64,000 nt of DNA from Chryseobacterium lathyri. GTDB taxonomy: Bacteria > Bacteroidota > Bacteroidia > Flavobacteriales > Weeksellaceae. The stretch is from assembly GCF_030812195.1 (NCBI RefSeq), contig NZ_JAUSSF010000001.1, positions 1,550,001 through 1,614,000 on the forward strand, given 5' to 3'. Below are positions 54,542-63,572 of this stretch, piece by piece; position 1 is the stretch's first letter; each line of letters opens with the position of its first letter. The notes beneath the pieces are model-generated. The model was not told the DNA's origin, did no database searches, and saw only the letters and a list, made by a program, of their open reading frames with translations. Position numbers and translations under genes: made by a program.

Positions 54542-55441
54542 TTATTTTTTTAATGCAAGTGAATAAATCTTCTTTCCTACCGTAAAAACTGCTACGGTTG
54601 CCAGTCCGCCTACAAGACCAAGAATAATTTCTTTTAAAATAGTCAGAAGCTCATTAGAAGACCACGAAGGTAAAATATGGTGAAGAAATTCTACTCTATG
54701 TGCAAAAATACCGCCAGCTACCATAATTAAAGCAATTGTACCAATAATTCCCAAAGCTTTGATAACGATAGGCAGGGCTTTCACCAATAGATGCCCAAGC
54801 TTCCCAAAGAATCCTTTATCATTACTTTTTTTGATTAGCTTAAATCCTGCATCATCCATTCTTACGATCAAAGCAACAATTCCGTAAACTCCTACAGTCG
54901 CAATAAATGCCACCAAACTCGTGACTAAAATCTGTGTAATGAAAGGGTGACTTTCTTCCAAAACTGTTCCCAAAGCAATAATTACAATCTCAATTGATAA
55001 AATAAAATCTGTAGTAATTGCCGATTTTATCTTTGCTTTTTCTATGTCTTCGTCACTTTTTTCATCTTCTATAATTTCTTCCACAACTTCATGACCCTCT
55101 TTTTCACGGTGAAAAAGAAATTCTATAATTTTTTCAACACCTTCAAAAGCTAAATATAATCCTCCCAGAATCAATACGTAATTAATTGCTGGGGCATACA
55201 GCCAGTTGAGAAAAAACACAACAGGCAGAATGATCAATTTGTTTATAAATGAACCTTTTGTAATTGCCCACAAAACCGGAATTTCCCGCGAAGAAAGGAA
55301 ACCTGTGGCCTTTTCTGCATTCACAGCCAGATCATCTCCAAGGATACCTGCTGTTCTCTGTGTAGCTATTTTACTTGTAACCGCCACATCATCCATCAGT
55401 GCCGCAATATCATCTAAAATTGCAAAAAAACCAGATGCCAT
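54542..55441 (-). CDS. DUF808 (YedI-like) membrane protein
   Basis: A 299-residue membrane protein. The family start MASGFFAILDDIAALMDDVAVTSKIATQRTAGILGDDLAVN is unmistakable. Several hydrophobic segments follow, including one with LVTSLVAFIATVGVYGIVALIV, around an acidic loop (VEEIIEDEKSDEDIEKAK). The role of the family is unknown. It is monocistronic, with a bidirectional terminator at its end. Confidence 0.9.
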   Translation of the reverse strand: MASGFFAILDDIAALMDDVAVTSKIATQRTAGILGDDLAVNAEKATGFLSSREIPVLWAITKGSFINKLIILPVVFFLNWLYAPAINYVLILGGLYLAFEGVEKIIEFLFHREKEGHEVVEEIIEDEKSDEDIEKAKIKSAITTDFILSIEIVIIALGTVLEESHPFITQILVTSLVAFIATVGVYGIVALIVRMDDAGFKLIKKSNDKGFFGKLGHLLVKALPIVIKALGIIGTIALIMVAGGIFAHRVEFLHHILPSWSSNELLTILKEIILGLVGGLATVAVFTVGKKIYSLALKK

Positions 55442-55714
55442 ATAATTTTAATATTTTTTTAATAAATCTTAAGTCGAGCAAAAATAATTATTAAAATCTA
55501 TTTTTATTTGTTTCTGGATATTAATTTTAAATATTTTCTGATAACAACCATTTATTGAACAAAACTCTGAAGGGGGCAACAAGTTATTTTCGCCATGATT
55601 CTGATGATAGAAGCTAAGTATATCTCATCTTTGTATTATGGATACCGATCCTCAACTATCAAAAATCATTAGCTAAAAGTCTTCTTTACTATAATTTTTC
55701 TGTAATTTTAATTA

Positions 55715-56584
55715 ATGAAAAAGCTCATTCTCAGATACCATTTTTTTGTTGTAGGATGCCTTAGTTTCGTGCTGCAGTCATGCAATACAAAATTTAGAGT
55801 TTGGGTGGGCACCGGCGGACAGCAAAAAATATATAATTTAAAATACGGCGAGCATAAAAGACAAAAAATGGATGTTTTTCTTCCATTGGATTATGCACAA
55901 GATGCTCCGGTAGTTCTTATCGTACATGGTGGCGGCTGGACTCTCGGAAAAAAGGAACATATGATCAAGATCCAGAAAATGCTTTTTGAGCATAAGATCC
56001 CGAGCATCAATATGAATTACAGACTGGTATCAAAACAAAAGAATATCACGTATAAACAGCAGCTGGAAGATATTGGCTCTGCAATAGAAAAGTTTAATTC
56101 TCTTGCAGAAAAAGCAGAGCTTCAGCCGAACAATTATATTCTGCTGGGAGAAAGTGCCGGCGGTCATCTCGCCATGCTATACGGCTACCAACATACTAAC
56201 CAGATCAAAAAGATCATTTCACTGAGCGGTCCGACAGATTTTTACAGCCCGGAATACCTGAACTCATTTTATTCAAAATATACTTCTCCTACTTTTCAGA
56301 AAGTGGTAGGAATAAAATTTAACCGTAAAAATGTATCCGAAGCTTTTAAAGAAGCGAGCCCGATCGCCAATATATCCAACGTTCCCACATTATTGTTCCA
56401 GGGAAATAATGACTTTCTGGTGAATCAGCATCAGGGGCTGGCCATGGACTCAGCACTTACCCAACAGAATGTGCCACACAAACTCATTTTCATGGAAAAG
56501 ACGGGTCATACCCCGCGGTTTTTCAGCAAAGTAAAAAGAGACAGCATTATCTATCCGAATATTCTGGAATGGATAAAAAAATAA
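55715..56584 (+). CDS. Alpha/beta-hydrolase lipoprotein
   Basis: A 289-residue esterase-like protein. A hydrophobic N-terminus with cysteines at 15 and 23 (LQSC fits a lipobox) suggests outer-membrane lipid attachment. The oxyanion motif HGGGW is at 71-75, the nucleophile elbow GESAGGH follows, and an Asp/His pair is in FQGNNDFLVN and EKTGHTPRF. This is the hormone-sensitive-lipase/BD-FAE class; the substrate is unknown. A terminator follows. Confidence 0.88.
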   Translation: MKKLILRYHFFVVGCLSFVLQSCNTKFRVWVGTGGQQKIYNLKYGEHKRQKMDVFLPLDYAQDAPVVLIVHGGGWTLGKKEHMIKIQKMLFEHKIPSINMNYRLVSKQKNITYKQQLEDIGSAIEKFNSLAEKAELQPNNYILLGESAGGHLAMLYGYQHTNQIKKIISLSGPTDFYSPEYLNSFYSKYTSPTFQKVVGIKFNRKNVSEAFKEASPIANISNVPTLLFQGNNDFLVNQHQGLAMDSALTQQNVPHKLIFMEKTGHTPRFFSKVKRDSIIYPNILEWIKK

Positions 56585-56618
56585 CCTGCCGGAAAAGCAG
56601 GTTATCAATATTTTTTTG
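56581..56618 (+). terminator. Intrinsic terminator after the hydrolase
   Basis: ATAACCTGC pairs with GCAGGTTAT around a seven-base loop with a T-run downstream. Its first arm overlaps the stop codon. Confidence 0.85.
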
Positions 56619-56623
56619 TATTC

Positions 56624-57319
56624 TTATTCAAAATCTTTGTCTTCGTATTTAGAAAAGTCTTCTTTCTTACCAAAAACAAACTTGATGATTACCGGAAGCG
56701 TTGTTACCAAAACGATGATGATGATAATCAGTTCCAGTTTCTCTTTTAGATTGATTCCGAACTGCTCCTGGAAAAGCTTGTCCAGATAATGTCCGGCAAA
56801 GATGAGGATAAATGACCAAAGAACTGCCCCGATAATATTATCTCTCAAAAATTCTTTTTTGTCCATTTTCACAATACCCGCAACAATTGGAGTAAAGGTT
56901 CTTACCACCGGTAAAAATCTGGCCATGATGATCGCCAATGCTCCGTGCTTTTCAAAAAAGTCATGGGCCTGATAAAGGTATTTCTTTTTAAACAGCATGG
57001 TGTCCTGCTTTTTGTATAAAGCAGGGCCTGTTTTCACTCCAAAATAGTATCCCACTTCGTTTCCTATAATTGCAGCAAGTGCCACGCAGGAAGCCAGAAT
57101 GGTTGTATCCAGAAAATCGCTCCCTGTGGAGCCGAAAGTCTCTTTGATGATTTCAACGGCATAAATTCCTGATACGAACAGTAATGAATCTCCAGGCAGG
57201 AAAAATCCTACAAAAAGACCTGTTTCAGCAAAAACAATAAATAAAATAAGCCAAAACCCACCCATTTTGATATAAAACTCGGGGTTCATTAAATCTCTCC
57301 AGCTATTGAAATCTTCCAT
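56624..57319 (-). CDS. DedA family membrane protein
   Basis: A 231-residue inner-membrane protein of the DedA/VTT family, now linked to lipid-carrier (undecaprenyl phosphate) flipping and envelope homeostasis in other bacteria. The family motifs FVGFFLPGDSLLFVSG near the N-terminus and ARFLPVVRTFTPIVAGIVKMDKKEF in the middle are intact. A good promoter precedes it. Confidence 0.92.
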   Translation of the reverse strand: MEDFNSWRDLMNPEFYIKMGGFWLILFIVFAETGLFVGFFLPGDSLLFVSGIYAVEIIKETFGSTGSDFLDTTILASCVALAAIIGNEVGYYFGVKTGPALYKKQDTMLFKKKYLYQAHDFFEKHGALAIIMARFLPVVRTFTPIVAGIVKMDKKEFLRDNIIGAVLWSFILIFAGHYLDKLFQEQFGINLKEKLELIIIIIVLVTTLPVIIKFVFGKKEDFSKYEDKDFE

Positions 57320-57335
57320 ATATAATGATTAACAA

Positions 57336-57365
57336 CAAAAGTAAGCGTAAAAAGTCTTAAACAAA
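57336..57365 (-). promoter_or_regulatory. Promoter of the dedA-type gene
   Basis: On the minus strand TTTG (57362-57365) is followed after 18 bases by TACTTTTG (57336-57343), matching TTTG-N19-TAnnTTTG. The ATG follows 16 bases later. Confidence 0.6.
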
Positions 57366-57406
57366 AATTAATTATAAGATTTTAACTAAAATAGGGACAT
57401 GATATT

Positions 57407-58519
57407 TTACAAGTCCATATCATCGTCTGAAACAGCGGTACCATCGGCCATCAGGAAGGCTTTCAGGAATGGCGTGAGATTTCCGTTCATTACGGAATCT
57501 ACATCTGAAGTTTCATGCCCGGAACGAACGTCTTTCACCAGTTTATACGGATGCATCACATAGTTTCTGATCTGGCTACCCCACTCTATTTTCATTTTAT
57601 TGGCTTCTATCTCGTTTCTTGCCTTCATACGCGCCTCAAGCTCCATTTCATAAAGCCTTGAACGAAGGAGCTGCATGGCTTTTTCCTTGTTTTGAAGCTG
57701 GGAACGGGATTCGGAATTCTCAATGATAATTCCGGTTGGTGCGTGACGAAGACGTACGGCAGTTTCTACCTTGTTTACGTTCTGTCCTCCGGCTCCGGAA
57801 GATCTCATGGTTTCAAACGAAATATCAGCAGGATTAATGTTGATCTCGATAGTATCGTCCACTAAAGGGTAAACATAAACTGAAACGAAACTGGTATGGC
57901 GTTTTGCATTGCTGTCGAAAGGTGAAATTCTTACTAGTCTGTGTACCCCGTTCTCGCCTTTCAGATATCCGAAGGCATATTCACCGTCGATTTCCAGTGT
58001 GACGGTTTTCACTCCTGCAACTTCCCCTTCCTGGTAATTAAGCTCACGGATTTTGTAGCCCTGTTTTTCGGCCCACATGGTGTACATTCTCATCAGCATT
58101 GAGGCCCAGTCACAACTTTCCGTACCGCCGGCTCCCGCTGTGATCTGAAGAACAGCAGAAAGTTCATCTCCTTCATTGGAAAGCATGTTTTTAAATTCAA
58201 GGTCTTCTATTTTTTCTACAAGCTGTGGGAATGTTTCATCCAGCTCTTTTTCCGAGTCCGGATCTTCTTTGGCAAATTCTGCCAGTACCTGTAGATCTTC
58301 AAACTGGGTACTGATCTCTTCATAATCCTCTACCCATCTTTTTTTGGAACGGAGCTGCTTCAGAAATACCTCTGCTTCTTTCGGACTGTCCCAAAATTCC
58401 GGAGCAGCAGTTTTTTCATCATCATTCGCTATTTCTATCTTCTTTTTTTCGATCTGAAGGTATTTATATAAGTCGCTAATTCTAGACTGAACTTCTTTTA
58501 TCTGGTCGTTGTTGATCAC
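57407..58519 (-). CDS. prfB: Peptide chain release factor 2, no programmed frameshift
   Basis: RF2 reads UGA and UAA stop codons and hydrolyses the peptidyl-tRNA. The GGQ motif is at 244-246 ([11 protein letters not shown]) and the stop-recognition SPF at 199-201. The start is a GTG at 58517-58519, since an in-frame TAA lies five codons upstream and no ATG precedes the conserved helix. At the place where most bacterial prfB genes have CTT-TGA and a programmed +1 shift (after KYL), this gene reads CTT-CAG, so it is read in one frame. A TATTTTTG box lies 17 bases before the start. Confidence 0.95.
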   Translation of the reverse strand: MINNDQIKEVQSRISDLYKYLQIEKKKIEIANDDEKTAAPEFWDSPKEAEVFLKQLRSKKRWVEDYEEISTQFEDLQVLAEFAKEDPDSEKELDETFPQLVEKIEDLEFKNMLSNEGDELSAVLQITAGAGGTESCDWASMLMRMYTMWAEKQGYKIRELNYQEGEVAGVKTVTLEIDGEYAFGYLKGENGVHRLVRISPFDSNAKRHTSFVSVYVYPLVDDTIEININPADISFETMRSSGAGGQNVNKVETAVRLRHAPTGIIIENSESRSQLQNKEKAMQLLRSRLYEMELEARMKARNEIEANKMKIEWGSQIRNYVMHPYKLVKDVRSGHETSDVDSVMNGNLTPFLKAFLMADGTAVSDDDMDL

Positions 58520-58536
58520 GAATTTTTTATTTTATG

Positions 58537-58544
58537 CAAAAATA
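58537..58544 (-). promoter_or_regulatory. Promoter -7 box of prfB
   Basis: The minus strand reads TATTTTTG, a TAnnTTTG match, ending 17 bases before the GTG start. Confidence 0.5.
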
Positions 58545-58703
58545 CGGAATTCTTTTGTGAGTTTGAATTCAGGTTCGAGAGTTAAAGAATATATGAAGGG
58601 ATGTAACCTTTAGTTTAAAATTCGAATACTATTTCAGACCCAGGTAAAGACTGAGCATACCAAGCCCAAAATAAGTAGTGTTTTTTCATCATATGTTATT
58701 ATA

Positions 58704-59810
58704 TTAAATCATTTCAGCCATCATTTCTCCTATCTTCGGAGCCAGTGCGACTCCCATTCCTGAAAGTCTTACCGCACAGAACTGTCTTTCTGAAAGCTGT
58801 TTTACGATCGGAGTTTTTTCTGAACCCATGGCCATGATTCCTGACCAGCGAAGCGCAATCTTAAAGTCTTGCTCAGGTAAAATCACTTCTTTTAAAAAGG
58901 TTTCCAGGTGCTTCTGCAGAAATTCCGTGGTTTCAAAAGCTGTTGTTTCTTCAGTTTTAAGATCCTGATTCCGCCCGCCACCTAAGAGAACTCTGTTTCC
59001 AAGGTTTCTGAAGTAATAAAATCCTTCATCATAATGGAATGATCCTTTTAGCTTTAACCCATCAATTGGTTCGGTTAAAAGAATCTGTCCCCGTGCCGGA
59101 ATAATTTCTTCTTTTGCAAGAAACTTTGAGCTGAAAGCATTCGTACAGTAAATTATTTGATCTGCCTTTACAGAAAGATCCCCCAAAAGGCGGATCTCAA
59201 TCTCACCGATATTTTCGTCAATGGATCTCACTTCTGTTCCAAAAAGGAATTCAACTTTCAGTTCATTACATTTTTCTAAAAGCTTCTGCAATAATTTTCC
59301 GGAATGGAGGCTTCCTTCACAAGGATTTTCAATCAGAAATTCAGATTTCCCAAGACCGAATTTTTTGATCTTCTCTTGGCTAAGGAAATAGGTTCTCGCG
59401 AAACCGGTTATTACCTTCAGTTTTTCGTTGACTGTATCTAATTGCTGTAAAGGCTCATTATTATTTAAGATTTCATAGCCTCCATTCAGTTCAAAATCTA
59501 TTTCGTTATTTTTAAAATATCTATTGATTTTTTGAAGCCCTTCAAACCTCATCTTCACCAGTTCCAATGTTTTTGTCCAGCCCATTTTCCGGGAATCGGA
59601 AATGACTTCCGTCAGGCTTCCAAAGCATGCAAATCCTGCATTCCGGGTTGAAGCTCCCAGCGGAACATTATTTCTTTCAATAATCAAAACAGATTTTTCA
59701 GGATATTTTTCCTTAATGGAGATAGCAGTCCAAAGCCCGGAAAATCCTGATCCGATGATGATGATATCTCTTTTTCTGTAAAAGGTTTCCAGTTCCCAGA
59801 TGCTGTTCAT
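58704..59810 (-). CDS. DAO-family FAD-dependent oxidoreductase
   Basis: A 368-residue flavoenzyme of the D-amino-acid oxidase/glycine oxidase fold. The N-terminal Rossmann motif IIIGSGFSGLWTAISIKEKYPEK binds FAD, GASTRNAGFACFG follows, and the C-terminal LSGMGVALAPKIGEMMAEM is the second FAD contact. It oxidises an amine or amino acid, not identified. It lies downstream of the AAA ATPase gene on the same strand; two ATACTAGA repeats, 11 bases apart, lie upstream. Confidence 0.9.
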   Translation of the reverse strand: MNSIWELETFYRKRDIIIIGSGFSGLWTAISIKEKYPEKSVLIIERNNVPLGASTRNAGFACFGSLTEVISDSRKMGWTKTLELVKMRFEGLQKINRYFKNNEIDFELNGGYEILNNNEPLQQLDTVNEKLKVITGFARTYFLSQEKIKKFGLGKSEFLIENPCEGSLHSGKLLQKLLEKCNELKVEFLFGTEVRSIDENIGEIEIRLLGDLSVKADQIIYCTNAFSSKFLAKEEIIPARGQILLTEPIDGLKLKGSFHYDEGFYYFRNLGNRVLLGGGRNQDLKTEETTAFETTEFLQKHLETFLKEVILPEQDFKIALRWSGIMAMGSEKTPIVKQLSERQFCAVRLSGMGVALAPKIGEMMAEMI

Positions 59811-59981
59811 AAGTAATACTTGATGAGTAATTTTTTGTGGTAATGATTTAATGGCAGGTGCTTTAGATACTAGAAAAATACTAGATTTCAGATATAAGAC
59901 TAAGGAGGGCTTAGACTGAGATTAAGATCCTTATGTTCTCTTACATTCAAACTCTCAAAACCGAATCTCTTAAACCCGGCT

Positions 59982-61346
59982 TCACCCCTGCGTGGCACCA
60001 TGTCCCTCTTCTCCAGTATGCTGGAATCCGATCGCCCTTCTTGGCTCTTCAACGGCTTTATAGGTATCCAATTCCTTTTTCAGAGCCTGAATCCTGAATC
60101 TGAATTCGTCGAAATTATTGATAATAGTGTCAGCCAGAAATCTTGCGACCTGGTCCAGATATTCTCCAGTCAACTTTCCGGCAGCATCTCTCAGTGCCGC
60201 TTCCAAAAGTTTCTGATCTATTTTAAGGTTTTCATTTTTGGTCTGTTGATATTGGTTTTTAATACGTTTCTTCAGACTCTGTGTAAAATCAATGAGCATG
60301 GTGTTGCTGAATGCCTTCATTTTAGACGAGATCTCATGCCAAAAAGGGACTTTATCAGCTTTATTCTTTTTGAGAATTTTATAAAGAAGGGAATCTTCTT
60401 CAAGCTCTCTGGTCATCGCATACAGAATAATCTCTGAACGCTCTGCAGCGTTGGGAGGGAATACAGGAACCATCACATCAAATCTTCCAGGAGCAAGAAT
60501 TTCTTCATTAATTTCCGAAACGGAATTGGCGGAACCTACCATCAGCAGTTCTTCTTTTTCAAATTTCCCGATATAATGCAGGATCAGTTCCTGGGTTTCC
60601 AGATTACAGGAAGCAATGTCCGTTTCCGCTTTTCTCTCCATCATGATCTCATCAAAATCGTCGAGGAAAAGCAAAACTTTTTCTTCTTTCATCATAGTGA
60701 GCAGAAAATCATTAAAGTTGGTTTTATTCCCATCTATGAAAGAGGTTCCCAGATAATGTTTTTTGACTTCTTTAAATTGATATCCGATAATCTCAGCGAT
60801 TTTGGTTGCCCAGAATATTTTCCCACTTCCCGGAGGCCCATACAGAATAATTCCCGCAGGTTTGTGAATACCCCAGTCTTTGATCTGCTGAGGATTTAAG
60901 AATGGCTCTAAAACAGCTGATATATAAAAGAATAAGTCTCTGTACCCAATAAAATCCCTGTATTTCAGGCTGGTCTTTTGCCCGAAATAATCGTAGACGA
61001 ACTGGTAATTTCCACCGAGTTTATTATCAATACCGTAACTTGATATTGATGAACGGAAAAAGCCATTATCAAAAATATTGGGATTGGTTTCTTTTATCGC
61101 TTTTTCCACTTTTTCTTTGGGCTGATTGATCACTTCAGCGATCTGTTCAAGGGTTTTGTTTTTGTCCAGATCTTTTTCATACAGCTTTAAAAAATCCAGG
61201 TTTTCGCGGGCAAACTTTTCGAAATCTTTCTTCACTTCAAAGTTTGTACTGATGCAGGCGCCCAACTCAAGATCAAAATCCTGGATAAACTGTTTGATGG
61301 CTTCTGCAGAAACATTAAGCTCCTTAGCTAACTCAATTAACTTCAT
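59982..61346 (-). CDS. AAA+ ATPase with IF2_N-like N-terminus and altered Walker A
   Basis: A 454-residue cytoplasmic AAA+ protein. Residues 1-50 (MKLIELAKELNVSAEAIKQF, then KKDFEKFAREN) look like the IF2_N winged-helix domain found at the start of translation factor IF2. The AAA core follows at ~130-300: Walker A GPPGSGKI (170-177) has Ile where Thr or Ser normally contacts Mg2+, Walker B LLFLDDFDE (225-233) is intact, sensor 1 is Asn274 and an arginine-finger-type GRFD is at 287-290. The C-terminal part is helical and charged. Function unknown; motor activity may be weak or lost. Alone upstream of the FAD enzyme. Confidence 0.85.
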   Translation of the reverse strand: MKLIELAKELNVSAEAIKQFIQDFDLELGACISTNFEVKKDFEKFARENLDFLKLYEKDLDKNKTLEQIAEVINQPKEKVEKAIKETNPNIFDNGFFRSSISSYGIDNKLGGNYQFVYDYFGQKTSLKYRDFIGYRDLFFYISAVLEPFLNPQQIKDWGIHKPAGIILYGPPGSGKIFWATKIAEIIGYQFKEVKKHYLGTSFIDGNKTNFNDFLLTMMKEEKVLLFLDDFDEIMMERKAETDIASCNLETQELILHYIGKFEKEELLMVGSANSVSEINEEILAPGRFDVMVPVFPPNAAERSEIILYAMTRELEEDSLLYKILKKNKADKVPFWHEISSKMKAFSNTMLIDFTQSLKKRIKNQYQQTKNENLKIDQKLLEAALRDAAGKLTGEYLDQVARFLADTIINNFDEFRFRIQALKKELDTYKAVEEPRRAIGFQHTGEEGHGATQG

Positions 61347-61469
61347 AAATTACCGATTAATTCTATCAAATTTAATATTTTAATCTTAAAATCAATTGAA
61401 AATATATTAAAGTTTAGCCTAAACCTACCATGGTATTGTGAAGAAGAAAACAGGAAAGAAGAAACCTTT

Positions 61470-62465
61470 TTACTTAACCGTAACTTTTTTAACCATATCG
61501 TTTACAGCCTCTTCTATGATCTTCGGCTGGTCCTGATTAATATAGTGTCCGCTTTTTGGGACAATGATCTGTTTACTGTCGGTAGATAAATTCAGCAAAT
61601 CTTTCTGCATTTTATCCCATGCTTCAAGCATTTCATTTTTCAATTTCTGATTTTTAATAAAGCTATCATATCTCGTCTTATCTCCCGCGGTAATCACATA
61701 CAATGGAATGGATCCAAAAGAACTGACAGCGGCAGCTTCTGTTTTAATAGATTTCATATGGTCCTGTTCTTCCAGGGTAGCATCAGCACTTTTATAAAGC
61801 AGCACAGGCATGATGGAATTCTGATATTTGTATTGAGGATCGGCGGGAAACATGTTTTTAAACATAAGCCTTGCTGCTCCGAATGTATTGGCAAATTTTA
61901 ATATGCCGCCTGGGAGTCCCTGATTAACCATTTTATGCATTTCGGGAGAAAGGAATTTTTCGTCAGCAGGATATTGGCTGTCCACCAATATTACACCCGC
62001 TACATCCTGTGGGTATTTTTGTACAAAAAAACGGGTCAGCATTCCCCCAAAAGAGTGTCCGATAAGAATATAAGGCTTCGGTGCTTTTGATTTTTCAAGC
62101 AGTATATGAAGCTCTTCTGCCATTTTCTCTCCTGTTTTAGGATGAGTTCCTCTCTCACTCCACAGAATCCCGGATCTGTCATAGGAAAATGTAGTATAGT
62201 TTTTTGGAAGACTCTGCTGGATATGATACCATTGCAAATGACCCGCCGGATCGAAAGCTGTTTCAAAAACTACTGTAGGGCCACCTTTCCCTTCCTGTAA
62301 ATAATGCATTTTATGGTTTTCAACTTCTGCAAACTGGCCATCCGGCTGGATTTTTTCAGCATTTAAACGGGATATTTTCTCAAAAATAAATCCGGCAATT
62401 AATAAGAGGATGACGATTAAAAGAAGGGCCATTAACACTCTTTTTATCCATTTAATGGTTTTCAT
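61470..62465 (-). CDS. Membrane-anchored alpha/beta hydrolase
   Basis: I start at the ATG at 62463-62465 (MKTIKWIKRVLMALLLIVIL), which puts the hydrophobic anchor at residues ~8-28; an upstream in-frame ATG at 62498 would add 11 polar residues. The 331-residue protein has the oxyanion-type FETAFDPAG, the nucleophile elbow IGHSFGG, and acid/histidine in VITAGDKTRY and PKSGHYINQ. Substrate unknown. It is divergent from the ABC transporter operon. Confidence 0.88.
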   Translation of the reverse strand: MKTIKWIKRVLMALLLIVILLLIAGFIFEKISRLNAEKIQPDGQFAEVENHKMHYLQEGKGGPTVVFETAFDPAGHLQWYHIQQSLPKNYTTFSYDRSGILWSERGTHPKTGEKMAEELHILLEKSKAPKPYILIGHSFGGMLTRFFVQKYPQDVAGVILVDSQYPADEKFLSPEMHKMVNQGLPGGILKFANTFGAARLMFKNMFPADPQYKYQNSIMPVLLYKSADATLEEQDHMKSIKTEAAAVSSFGSIPLYVITAGDKTRYDSFIKNQKLKNEMLEAWDKMQKDLLNLSTDSKQIIVPKSGHYINQDQPKIIEEAVNDMVKKVTVK

Positions 62466-62553
62466 AGTTCTGTTTTTTTGATTTGATAATTTCCTCAATA
62501 GGTCTATATTTCATAAAAATAGTTACATCCATAAAACAATGATACCGTGAATC

Positions 62554-62650
62554 TTGTTACATTGAATTTCAATATTGTTGCCACGACATTCTCTTAAAAA
62601 TATTATAATATTGTAACAATCTCTTAATTACATAGACTACTACTATGTAA
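62554..62650. promoter_or_regulatory. Palindrome-rich control region of the ABC transporter
   Basis: TTGTTACA (62554-62561) and TGTAACAA (62612-62619) form one inverted pair. TTACATAG (62628-62635) and CTATGTAA (62643-62650) form a perfect 8-base pair with a 7-base centre, 10 bases before the ATG. The core TTACAT also occurs at 62523 and 62657. This looks like a multi-site operator for a local regulator, type unknown. Confidence 0.5.
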
Positions 62651-62660
62651 AACAAATTAC

Positions 62661-63572
62661 ATGGAAAAAATTTTGTCAGTAAAGAATTTAACCAAAAAAT
62701 TCAAGAGAACAGTGGTTAATAATATTTCCTTTGATGTAGAGAGAGGAAATGTCTATGGTTTATTGGGGCCTAACGGAAGTGGTAAATCTACTACATTCGG
62801 AATGCTGCTGTCAACGATCAACCCGACCAGCGGAGACTGGTATTGGTTTGGACAAAAAGGAACTGATCCTGATACACTGAAAAAGATAGGAGCTATTATA
62901 GAGCAGCCTAATTTTTATCCTTATCTGGATGCTGAAACTAATCTAAAGATTGTCGCTGAGATCAAAGGAACTCCACACACAAGAATTGATGAGGTCCTTA
63001 AAACCGTTGGCCTTTTGGAAAGGAAAAAAGATGCCTTCAAAACGTATTCTTTAGGGATGAAACAACGTCTGTCCATAGCATCTGCAATGTTGAACAATCC
63101 AGAAGTGATGATCCTTGACGAGCCTACTAACGGACTGGATCCTGAAGGAATTATCCAGATTCGGGATATTATCAGTAACATCGCTAAGCAAGGCATTACC
63201 ATTATCATAGCCAGCCATCTTCTGGACGAGATTGAAAAGATCTGCAGCCACGTCATTGTTTTGAAAGAAGGAAATTCCATCTATTGCGGGCGGGTGGATG
63301 AAATAACGGCTAATAACGGCTATTTTGAATTAAAGGCAGATAACAACACACTGCTTTTAAATGCTTTAGAAGACTTACAGTGGTTCAGTGCTGTGAAAGC
63401 TGACGGTGAGATCATCAAAGCTCAGATTCGTGATGATGCCTCTATATCTGCTTCAACTTTGAATCAGAAGCTTGCTGAAAAAGGAGTCTACCTTTCTCAT
63501 TTAACGAAGAAAAAATTGTCTCTGGAGTCTCAATTCCTTGAACTTGTAAAAAACACGAATACCCATGCTTAA
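62661..63572 (+). CDS. ABC transporter ATP-binding protein
   Basis: A 303-residue ATPase of an ABC-2 type exporter. Walker A GLLGPNGSGKST near 34-45, the signature SLGMKQRLSIAS, Walker B VMILDEPTNGLDP and the switch His in IIIASHLLDE are all intact. The extra C-terminal ~80 residues are common in antibiotic- or peptide-export ATPases (Bcr/BceA-like class). Its last 8 bases overlap the start of the permease gene. The substrate is not predictable. It is not GldA, whose N-terminus differs. Confidence 0.92.
   Translation: MEKILSVKNLTKKFKRTVVNNISFDVERGNVYGLLGPNGSGKSTTFGMLLSTINPTSGDWYWFGQKGTDPDTLKKIGAIIEQPNFYPYLDAETNLKIVAEIKGTPHTRIDEVLKTVGLLERKKDAFKTYSLGMKQRLSIASAMLNNPEVMILDEPTNGLDPEGIIQIRDIISNIAKQGITIIIASHLLDEIEKICSHVIVLKEGNSIYCGRVDEITANNGYFELKADNNTLLLNALEDLQWFSAVKADGEIIKAQIRDDASISASTLNQKLAEKGVYLSHLTKKKLSLESQFLELVKNTNTHA

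Noticed and set aside
62661..63572. Gliding-motility ATPase GldA
   Set aside because: The N-terminus and neighbours do not fit GldA; it is a general ABC-2 exporter ATPase.
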